Shown here piece by piece: positions 15,341-22,007 of a stretch of DNA of 29,533 nt. Numbering within the stretch: the first letter of the stretch is position 1; each line of letters begins with the position of its first letter. The notes under the pieces are model-generated. The model was given only the letters and a program-made list of their open reading frames with translations, searched no databases and was not told the DNA's origin. The position numbers and the translations under genes were made by a program. Source of the DNA: JBBDMC01 sp964441935 (GTDB taxonomy: Bacteria > Pseudomonadota > Alphaproteobacteria > Rhizobiales > Kaistiaceae); NCBI GenBank assembly GCA_964441935.1, contig CAYTXI010000019.1, positions 1-29,533 of the forward strand. The letters are read 5' to 3'.

Positions 15341-15940
15341 ATGTCGCAATGGGTTTCGTGGAGTTCCCTCGCCGCGCTGGCGATCGGCTACCTGTTCGGT
15401 TCGATTCCGTTTGGGCTCGTTCTCACGCGCCTCTCTGGTCTCGGCGACATCCGGGCCATGGGCTCTGGCAACATTGGCGCAACCAATGTCTTGAGAACCG
15501 GTCACAAGGGGTTGGCCGGACTCACGGTTCTCGGCGACGCAGCCAAGGGCGCCGCCGCCGTTCTGGTGTGCGCTGCCCTGTTCGGCGGCCGAGGTGCATT
15601 GGTCGCCGGTCTCGGCGCCGTCCTCGGCCACTTGTTCCCGGTGTGGCTGGGCTTCCGCGGCGGCAAGGGCGTTGCCACATATCTCGGCGTTCTCGCGGGG
15701 CTGAGCTGGGTCTCGGCGGCGGTATTCGCGGTCATCTGGACCGCCATCGCCGCCAGGACGCGTTATTCGTCGCTAAGCGCCCTCGCCGCCAGCTTGGTCA
15801 CGCCTCCGGTGTTGTTCTTGCTCGGCGAACCGGAGGCTGCGGCTCTGTTCCTGGTCCTCACCATCGTCCTGTGGTGGCGCCATGCCGACAACATCCGCCG
15901 ACTCGCCAACCGGACCGAATCCCGGATCGGCGACAAGTGA
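15341..15940 (+). CDS. plsY: Glycerol-3-phosphate acyltransferase PlsY
   Basis: PlsY is an inner-membrane enzyme that transfers acyl groups from acyl-phosphate to glycerol-3-phosphate, the first step of phospholipid synthesis. The 199-residue protein has several hydrophobic membrane helices and the three family motifs: GSGNIGATNVLR in the first loop, HLFPVWLGFRGGKGVATYLG in the second, and WWRHADNIRRLANRTES near the C-terminus. ATG 15341 has GGGGAGG ten bases upstream; the GTG at 15320 overlaps that ribosome-binding site and is unlikely. Its stop overlaps the dprA start (TGATG), so translation is probably coupled. Confidence 0.95.
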   Translation: MSQWVSWSSLAALAIGYLFGSIPFGLVLTRLSGLGDIRAMGSGNIGATNVLRTGHKGLAGLTVLGDAAKGAAAVLVCAALFGGRGALVAGLGAVLGHLFPVWLGFRGGKGVATYLGVLAGLSWVSAAVFAVIWTAIAARTRYSSLSALAASLVTPPVLFLLGEPEAAALFLVLTIVLWWRHADNIRRLANRTESRIGDK

Positions 15941-17058
15941 TGACTGTCGCCGCCGCGGTCCGCTTGAGCGACGACCAACGTCTCGCCTGGCTGCGCCTCA
16001 TCCGCAGCGAGAACATCGGTCCGGTCACCTTCCGCGGGCTGGTGAACCATTTTGGCAGCGCCGCCGCCGCCCTCGACGCCGTGCCTCGGCTTGCCGAACG
16101 TGGCGGCAGGCGTATCCGCGTCTGTCCCCTTGCCGATGCCGAGCGCGAGCTCGACGCCGTCGCGGCGCTCGGCGGACGCCTGGTAGCGATCGGCGAGCCC
16201 GAGTATCCGTCCTGGCTGCGTTCGACCGACGGAGCCCCGCCGCTGCTCACGGTCCGCGGCCATCCCGACTGCCTGTCGCAGCCGGTGGTCTCGGTGGTCG
16301 GGTCGCGCAACGCTTCGATCGCCGGCCGAAAGTTCACCGCCAGGATCGCCGGCGGCTTGGGCGAGGCCGGCATCACGGTCGCTTCCGGCCTCGCGCTGGG
16401 CATTGACGCCGCCGCCCACGAGGCCACCCTCGACACTGGAACCGTCGCCGTGTTCGCCGGCGGGCTTGACCGCCCCTACCCCAACGAGAACGCAAGGCTG
16501 GCGGAGCGGATTCTCGATCGCGGTCTTCACTTGAGCGAAATGCCGATGGGCTGGGAGCCGCGCGCACGCGATTTTCCCCGGCGCAACCGCATCATTTCTG
16601 GATTGGCCGTCGGCGTCGTCGTTGTCGAGGCGGCCCACCGCTCGGGCTCCCTGATCACCGCCCGGGCCGCCGCCGATCAGGGCCGTTTGGTGTTCGCGGT
16701 GCCGGGCTCCCCGCTTGACCCACGCGCCGGCGGCGCCAACCGGCTGATCAAAGACGGCGCCGTCATGGTCACCGAGATCGAGGACATCATCGCCGAGATC
16801 CGGCCGATGCTCGGCCATGAGCCACCGCCCTTGGCCCCGCTCGCCGCCGGCGAGGGCGAAACATCACCGCCCTGCGACGCCGAGGAGTCCGACCGCACGA
16901 TCATCCTCGCCGCACTCGGCACGACCCCGGTCGAAATCGACGAGATCGTTCGTTTCACCGGCCTCGCACCGGCCGTCGTCCACCTTGTTCTGCTCGAGCT
17001 CGATCTCGCCGGGCACATCGAGCGCCACCAGGGCCAGCGCGTATCACTGATCGACTAG
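15940..17058 (+). CDS. dprA: DNA-processing protein DprA
   Basis: DprA binds incoming single-stranded DNA and loads RecA during transformation. The 372-residue protein has an N-terminal helical (SAM-like) segment up to about residue 85, then the Rossmann-like DprA core with VVGSRNASIAGR (120-130), VASGLALGIDAAAHEATL (148-165), VFAGGLDRPYPNEN, FPRRNRIISGLA and SGSLITARAAADQGR. A winged-helix tail follows from about residue 310 (IILAALGTTPVEIDEIVRFT). This is the full three-part architecture. The start overlaps the plsY stop. In related genomes dprA is commonly followed directly by topA; here 2.3 kb of other genes intervene. Confidence 0.95.
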   Translation: MTVAAAVRLSDDQRLAWLRLIRSENIGPVTFRGLVNHFGSAAAALDAVPRLAERGGRRIRVCPLADAERELDAVAALGGRLVAIGEPEYPSWLRSTDGAPPLLTVRGHPDCLSQPVVSVVGSRNASIAGRKFTARIAGGLGEAGITVASGLALGIDAAAHEATLDTGTVAVFAGGLDRPYPNENARLAERILDRGLHLSEMPMGWEPRARDFPRRNRIISGLAVGVVVVEAAHRSGSLITARAAADQGRLVFAVPGSPLDPRAGGANRLIKDGAVMVTEIEDIIAEIRPMLGHEPPPLAPLAAGEGETSPPCDAEESDRTIILAALGTTPVEIDEIVRFTGLAPAVVHLVLLELDLAGHIERHQGQRVSLID

Positions 17059-17065
17059 GGCCGCT

Positions 17066-17263
17066 CTATGCCGCCTTGGTGCTCGAGTCGCGTTCGTTCA
17101 GCCGGCGAACCGTTGCCTGCGCCTCGTCCCCGGCCATCGCCAGGAGGTAAGCGAGGAACCCGAAATCGTGCTTCGCGGCGATCCCGCGAAGCTCACGCGT
17201 CAAAGTGCTGATATACGAGGCCGCCTCCGCCGCCTCGGCGGTTTCTTTTCTTGTTTTTGACAT
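17066..17263 (-). CDS. Small hypothetical protein, 65 residues
   Basis: The protein starts MSKTRKETAEAAEAASYIST and continues LTRELRGIAAKHDFGFLAYL, LAMAGDEAQATVRRLNERDS. It looks like two helices: an acidic amphipathic N-terminal one and a second containing FLAYLLAMAGDEA, a pattern I associate with small uncharacterised alphaproteobacterial proteins. ATG 17263 is supported by AGGGGA eight bases upstream; the frame runs to 17455 but the upstream part is not protein-like. It lies tail-to-tail with dprA and downstream of the two LuxR-type genes on the same strand. It may belong with them. Function unknown. Confidence 0.65.
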   Translation of the reverse strand: MSKTRKETAEAAEAASYISTLTRELRGIAAKHDFGFLAYLLAMAGDEAQATVRRLNERDSSTKAA

Positions 17264-17519
17264 CCGCACGTCCCCTGTTTTCGACGCCCGCACCCATAAT
17301 GGCCCCGGGTCGACGCCTGCCCCTTGTGAGAATACAATTCTGACATGTATCCAGTAGGTGATGCAATCACAGGTCAGTATCCTCGCCTCTTGGTGAAATC
17401 CGCACGCACGTACCCTGCCACGCACGGCTGACCAGAGGATGGTCACGATGCGCAATCATTGGGAGAGCGGGCTACACCTGACTACTGTCACTTGTGACGG
17501 TGCAGCCGTCTCTGATTGA
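17264..17519. other. Intergenic region with two short dyads upstream of the small protein gene
   Basis: The 256 bases between the luxR-type gene and the 65-residue gene hold no gene I can support. There are two inverted repeats: GTGATGCAATCAC (17358-17370) and GTCACTTGTGAC (17487-17498), whose half-sites GTGAT and GTGAC are alike. They could be regulator sites controlling the small gene. The spacing does not fit a CRP site, and no lux-box consensus is evident. Confidence 0.35.
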
Positions 17520-17711
17520 TCAGACTGCGATGGCCCGATCCCGAAAGGCGATCGCCACTGCGTGGGTACGGTTGACCGCACCGAGTTTATGCGTTGCGAG
17601 ACTGGCGTGCTCATCGACCGTTCTCTTGGCGATCCCCAGGATCTCACCGATTTCCCACGAGGACTTGCCGGCGGCAATCCACGTGAGCACTTCGCGCTCG
17701 CGCTCGGTCAG
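17520..17711 (-). repeat. Duplicated helix-turn-helix coding segment, copy A
   Basis: This stretch aligns without gaps to 18336-18527 (constant offset 816). It contains long identical runs, such as a 20-base run starting GCGGCAATCC and a 17-base run separated by one mismatch. It covers the DNA-binding domain of the LuxR-type gene. The N-terminal domains of the two genes are much more diverged. Confidence 0.85.
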
Positions 17712-18251
17712 CCGGGCCCTTGAGCTGGGCCGAGAGGTCACGAGACTGTCGATGCGGTTGAAGGCATAGAGCGCTATCAGGTGCAGCGCCGGCGTGAACC
17801 CTGACGGCAGTTCCGCCCGCGCTCCGCTCATCCACACATACCCTTTTCCCCGCGAGCGCGGCACCGGAACGACATACCCTTCGAGCTGCCCGAACGCCCG
17901 GCGACCTTCCATCACCTCCCGCGCTCGCGGCTCACGAGACGAATGGTAGTCGGCCGCGGAGGTCGCCAAGGGCGTGACTGCCGCTTCAAGCCGTCGCGCC
18001 ACTGGATCGACGAAGAACAGGCGGCGCTCGATGTAACGCTCGTGCCATTCTGCCGGCAGGTGCGTCGCAAGCGTCAAGTCATGAAAGCTCTCGCCGACCT
18101 GGGGAAGCCCGCCGATCGTCAAGCCGCCGAGGCCGAACCCGCGCGTGACGCGCAGCATGCGCCGGACGATGCCAGCCGGATCGGACATCCGGTCGACGTC
18201 TTCGGCGAAGGCAAAAGCCTCCGAAAGATAGTCGAATCCCACGTCCCGCAC
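17520..18251 (-). CDS. LuxR-type regulator with autoinducer-binding domain (downstream copy)
   Basis: The 243-residue protein has an N-terminal autoinducer-binding domain (about 10-165) and a C-terminal LuxR helix-turn-helix with LTEREREVLTWIAAGKSSWE and IGEILGIAKRTVDEH. Residues equivalent to TraR Trp57, Tyr61 and Asp70 are present as Trp69, Tyr73 and Asp82 with exact spacing; the position of TraR Trp85 is Thr97. GTG 18251 was chosen because GGAGGGG precedes it by about five bases and because it aligns without gaps with the start of the sister gene. The frame is open to a TTG at 18326, which lacks such a site. No luxI synthase is in the window, so it is a LuxR solo as far as can be seen. Confidence 0.87.
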   Translation of the reverse strand: MRDVGFDYLSEAFAFAEDVDRMSDPAGIVRRMLRVTRGFGLGGLTIGGLPQVGESFHDLTLATHLPAEWHERYIERRLFFVDPVARRLEAAVTPLATSAADYHSSREPRAREVMEGRRAFGQLEGYVVPVPRSRGKGYVWMSGARAELPSGFTPALHLIALYAFNRIDSLVTSRPSSRARLTEREREVLTWIAAGKSSWEIGEILGIAKRTVDEHASLATHKLGAVNRTHAVAIAFRDRAIAV

Positions 18252-18335
18252 GTCGACCCCTCCTCGGCCGACCACCTGTGCCATTCTGTCGCACGTCTCC
18301 CGTCGGACCATTGCCATTTGTGACAAGCGTGGGAT

Positions 18336-18527
18336 TCAGACCGCGATTGTGTGGTCCAGCAGGGCAATGGCGACCGCATGCGCGCGATTGACCGCACCGA
18401 GCTTATGGATCGCGCTCTTGGCATGCGCGTCAACGGTTCGCTTGGCAATATTGAGAATCTCACCGATTTCCCACGACGACTTTCCCGCGGCAATCCACGT
18501 GAGCACCTCGCGCTCGCGCTCGGTGAG
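18336..18527 (-). repeat. Duplicated helix-turn-helix coding segment, copy B
   Basis: Partner of the segment at 17520-17711. The pair marks a tandem gene duplication in direct orientation. DNA-binding domains are strongly conserved, suggesting that the two proteins recognise similar sites while their sensing domains differ. Confidence 0.85.
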
Positions 18528-19073
18528 AGTCCGCCGTCGATCGGGGTCGAGCCCGCCAAGGGCTACGATCCGTTCAAAACCGTAAAGGGCTAGCAGATGG
18601 ATGATCTGCTTGTTCCGCGATATCAGTTCCGCTTGGCCGCCGCCGACCCAGACGAAACCACCTTCCTTGCGCCGCGGAACGGGCACAATAAGCCCGTTTG
18701 CGAGCCCGCGCTCGCGACGGCCGATCATCACCGCCCCGGCGCGTGGATCGCCGTTTGACTCTCGCTCGACCTCACGCAATTCAAACGGCATCACCGACCG
18801 TTTCAGACGCCGGGCGGCCGGGTCAACCTCAACGTAGCGCCTCTCGCGGTAAACCTGCAGCCAATCGGTAAGCTCCGTTTCGATGACGCTGGCGAAGAGG
18901 TTTTGCAGCGGCGATTCCAAGCCGGAAACCCGACCGACCATGAGTGAGTGAAACCCGAAATCAAGCAAGTGTGTGTGCATGCCGCCCACGATCTCCCCCG
19001 AGTCGGAGATCCGCTCCATCTCCTCCATGAACGCCATCACCTTGGCCAGCGCCATGGGTGCCGCATCTGGCAC
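18336..19073 (-). CDS. LuxR-type regulator with autoinducer-binding domain (upstream copy)
   Basis: The 245-residue paralogue of the preceding gene has the autoinducer-binding domain at about 10-165, then LTEREREVLTWIAAGKSSWE and IGEILNIAKRTVDAH. The ligand-pocket equivalents are Trp71, Tyr75 and Asp84; the TraR Trp85 position is Leu99. GTG 19073 follows TGGGGAG by eight bases. Its first 15 codons align one-for-one with those of the sister gene, so both starts support each other. The open frame continues upstream to 19307, including an ATG at 19232, but without a good ribosome-binding site. The 84-bp gap to the downstream copy and shared direction suggest one transcript. Confidence 0.87.
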   Translation of the reverse strand: MPDAAPMALAKVMAFMEEMERISDSGEIVGGMHTHLLDFGFHSLMVGRVSGLESPLQNLFASVIETELTDWLQVYRERRYVEVDPAARRLKRSVMPFELREVERESNGDPRAGAVMIGRRERGLANGLIVPVPRRKEGGFVWVGGGQAELISRNKQIIHLLALYGFERIVALGGLDPDRRRTLTEREREVLTWIAAGKSSWEIGEILNIAKRTVDAHAKSAIHKLGAVNRAHAVAIALLDHTIAV

Positions 19074-19381
19074 GTTGACCGCTCCCCAGCCGAGCCGCGA
19101 GCTATGCTCTGCAAGGTATAGGGTGTCACGAAGCGCATCATTGACTTCCGTCAAGCAGCGATCGTCGCCGCGGCCCCGCAGCACTGGATTGGCCGGACAT
19201 TCGCCCTTGCAGCACCCAAACGACGGCCCCATGTGAGCCGCTGCCGGGGCCTCGATTGACAGCCCGGACCGATTTCTGGATTGTCCTCGCCCGTTTCCGC
19301 TCGGCACCCGTCCGCCGCGCCAGACCCGACTCGTCCAGGCGGACTTAACGATTCCAATGGGTTAGAGCCAAGGCTCGCCGC
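19074..19381. other. Divergent intergenic region between luxR-type gene and topA
   Basis: The 308 bases must contain the promoters of both the LuxR pair and topA. I see no strong -35/-10 pair, lux-box-like palindrome or terminator. The minus strand is open through most of it in frame with the luxR-type gene, so a longer N-terminus for that protein cannot be excluded. Confidence 0.4.
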
Positions 19382-22006
19382 ATGAGTGCTCGGCATCCAA
19401 TGAACGTCGTCATCGTCGAATCGCCTGCCAAGGCCAAGGCCATCAACGAGTACCTGGGGCCCGACTACAGGGTTCTGGCCTCTTACGGCCACGTGCGCGA
19501 CCTGCCATCCAAGGACGGCTCCGTCGACCCCGAGGATGACTTCGCCATGCTGTGGGAGGTCGATACGAAGGCGCGCAAACGTCTCACCGACATCGCCAAG
19601 GCGGTCAAAGACGCTGACCGGCTGATCCTGGCCACCGACCCCGACCGCGAAGGCGAGGCCATTTCCTGGCATGTGCTGGAGGTACTGAAGGCCGAGAAGG
19701 CGCTGGCCGGCAAGCCTATCGACCGTGTCGTCTTCAACGCCATTACGCGCAACGCCGTGCTCGATGCCATGCGCCATCCGCGACGGATAGACGACGCGCT
19801 CGTCGACGCCTACCTGGCCCGCCGGGCACTCGACTATCTCGTCGGCTTCACCCTGTCGCCGATCCTGTGGCGGAAGCTCCCGGGCGCCCGCTCCGCCGGC
19901 CGCGTCCAGTCCGTTGCGCTGCGCCTGGTGTGCACGCGCGAGAACGAGATCGAAGTTTTTCGACCGCGCGAATACTGGTCGGTGGCGGTGACCCTGGAGC
20001 CGCCGGGCGGCGGCCGCTTCACCGCCCGCGTCGTCGGCTTCGACGGCAAGAAGATCGCCCGCCTCGACATCCCCAACGAGATAGCCGCCCGTGAGATCGA
20101 AGGGGCACTGAAGGCGGGCGCCTATCGCGTCGCTTCGGTCGAGGCCAAACCCGTCAAGCGCAACCCGCCGCCGCCGTTCACCACCTCGACCCTGCAGCAG
20201 GAGGCCTCGCGCAAGCTCGGCTTCTCCGCGTCACGCACCATGCAGGTCGCCCAGCGCCTCTACGAGGACGGCCGCATCACCTACATGCGTACCGACGGCG
20301 TCGACGTCGCCGCCGAGGCGATCACCGCCGCGCGGCGGGTCATCGCCGGCCGCTACGGCGAGGGCTACTTGCCCGACGCCCCGCGCCGCTATCAGGTGAA
20401 AGCCAAGAACGCCCAGGAGGCCCACGAGGCGATCCGCCCCACCGATCTCGGCAGCGCCCCCGACGCGCTCCCCCATTCGCTCGAGGCCGACCAGGCCAAG
20501 CTCTACGAGCTCGTCTGGAAACGCATGACGGCGAGCCAGATGCAGTCGGCGGAACTGGAACGCACCACCGTCGACATCGACGCCGGCGTCGCAAGGCCGG
20601 TGAACCTCAGGGCGACCGGCCAGGTGGTCCGCTTCGACGGCTTCCTCACCCTCTATCAGGAGGGCCGCGACGACGCCGGCGAGGACGAGGACGGCCGCCG
20701 CCTGCCGCCGATGGCCGAAGGCGATCCCCTCACCGAGCACGGCGTCCAGACCGAACAGCACTTCACCGAGCCGCCGCCGCGCTACACCGAAGCAACCCTG
20801 ATCAAGAAGATGGAGGAGCTCGGCATTGGTCGCCCGTCGACCTACGCCGCCACGCTGGCGGTGCTGCGCGACCGTGACTACGTCCGCCTCGACAAGAAGC
20901 AGCTCATCCCGGAGGACAAGGGTCGCCTGGTCACTGCGTTCCTGGAAAGCTTCTTCGAGCGCTACGTCGAGTACGACTTCACCGCCGACCTGGAGGAGAA
21001 GCTCGACAAGATCTCCAACGGCGAACTGTCGTGGAAGGAGGTGCTGCGCGACTTTTGGCGCCAGTTCTCCTCGGACGTCGACCAGACCAAAGACCTGCGC
21101 GTCGCCGAGGTGCTGGAGCATCTGAACGAACTGCTCGGCTCGCACGTCTTCCCGCCGCGTGAGGACGGCGGCGACCCCCGCCAGTGCCCCTCGTGCGGCA
21201 ACGGCAAGCTCTCCCTCAAGGTCGGCAAGTACGGCGCCTTCGTCGGCTGCTCGAACTATCCGGAGTGCCGCTACACGCGCCAGCTTGTTCAGGCCGGCGG
21301 CGATGGCGAGGCCGCCGAGATCGGCGGCGACGGCAAGCGGCTCGGCGTCGATCCCGAGACCGGACTGGAGGTGACGCTGAGGACCGGCCGTTTCGGCCCG
21401 TATGTCCAGCTTGGCGACAACGGACCCGACAAGGAGAAGCCCAAGCGGGCCGGCGTGCCCAAGGGCTGGGACGTGAGCAACATCGACCTCGCCCGCGCGC
21501 TCGCCCTGCTGGCATTGCCGCGCGAGGTCGGCCCCCATCCCGAGACCAACAAGCCGATCACCGCCGGGATCGGCCGTTACGGACCTTTCGTCCAGCACGA
21601 CGGCACCTTCGCTAACCTCGACTCGGCCGAGGAGGTGTTCTCCGTCGGCCTCAACCGCGCCGTCAGCCTGATCGCCGAGAAGAAGGCGAGCGGCGGGCGC
21701 CGGGCCCGGCCCGCGGCGAGGGTGCTCAAGGCCCTTGGCGGCCATCCCGACGGCGGCGCGGTGACGGTGCGCGACGGTCGCTACGGACCCTATGTCAACC
21801 ACGGCAAGGTCAACGCGACTTTGCCCAAGGACATGGCCCCGGAAAGCCTGACCATGGAAGCCGCGCTCGAGCTCCTTGCCGCAAAGGCGGCGAAGGGATC
21901 AGGCCGCGGGCGTGGAAAGGCCAAGCCCAAAGCCGGCGGCAAGACGAAATCGAAACGCGGCGCCAAGGCGAAGTCCGAGCCCAAGGCCACCGCGGAAGCG
22001 AACTGA
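19382..22006 (+). CDS. topA: DNA topoisomerase I
   Basis: TopA relaxes negative supercoils by a transient single-strand break. The 874-residue protein has the Toprim domain (MNVVIVESPAKAKAINEYLG, then LATDPDREGEAISWH), SAGRVQSVALRLVCTRE, and the catalytic Tyr301 in RITYMRTDG. A four-Cys zinc ribbon lies at about 602-630 (CPSCGNGKL through CSNYPECRYTRQL). Three topoisomerase C-terminal repeats follow (TGRFGPYVQLG, GIGRYGPFVQHD, RDGRYGPYVNHG), then a Lys-rich tail of about 35 residues that probably binds DNA. ATG 19382 was chosen; ATG 19400 (MNVVIVESPAK) is possible. It ends one base before the rnr start codon, so the two are probably an operon. Confidence 0.97.
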   Translation: MSARHPMNVVIVESPAKAKAINEYLGPDYRVLASYGHVRDLPSKDGSVDPEDDFAMLWEVDTKARKRLTDIAKAVKDADRLILATDPDREGEAISWHVLEVLKAEKALAGKPIDRVVFNAITRNAVLDAMRHPRRIDDALVDAYLARRALDYLVGFTLSPILWRKLPGARSAGRVQSVALRLVCTRENEIEVFRPREYWSVAVTLEPPGGGRFTARVVGFDGKKIARLDIPNEIAAREIEGALKAGAYRVASVEAKPVKRNPPPPFTTSTLQQEASRKLGFSASRTMQVAQRLYEDGRITYMRTDGVDVAAEAITAARRVIAGRYGEGYLPDAPRRYQVKAKNAQEAHEAIRPTDLGSAPDALPHSLEADQAKLYELVWKRMTASQMQSAELERTTVDIDAGVARPVNLRATGQVVRFDGFLTLYQEGRDDAGEDEDGRRLPPMAEGDPLTEHGVQTEQHFTEPPPRYTEATLIKKMEELGIGRPSTYAATLAVLRDRDYVRLDKKQLIPEDKGRLVTAFLESFFERYVEYDFTADLEEKLDKISNGELSWKEVLRDFWRQFSSDVDQTKDLRVAEVLEHLNELLGSHVFPPREDGGDPRQCPSCGNGKLSLKVGKYGAFVGCSNYPECRYTRQLVQAGGDGEAAEIGGDGKRLGVDPETGLEVTLRTGRFGPYVQLGDNGPDKEKPKRAGVPKGWDVSNIDLARALALLALPREVGPHPETNKPITAGIGRYGPFVQHDGTFANLDSAEEVFSVGLNRAVSLIAEKKASGGRRARPAARVLKALGGHPDGGAVTVRDGRYGPYVNHGKVNATLPKDMAPESLTMEAALELLAAKAAKGSGRGRGKAKPKAGGKTKSKRGAKAKSEPKATAEAN

Positions 22007-22007
22007 C

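Noticed and set aside
17358..17370. CRP/FNR-type binding site
   Set aside because: TGTGA and TCAC on the minus strand are separated by five bases instead of six, and the second half is incomplete. It is kept only as a generic dyad.
20231..21802. 523-codon minus-strand open frame opposite topA
   Set aside because: It is antisense to a fully motif-supported topA. Long antisense frames are common in GC-rich coding DNA, and the translation shows no known domain.
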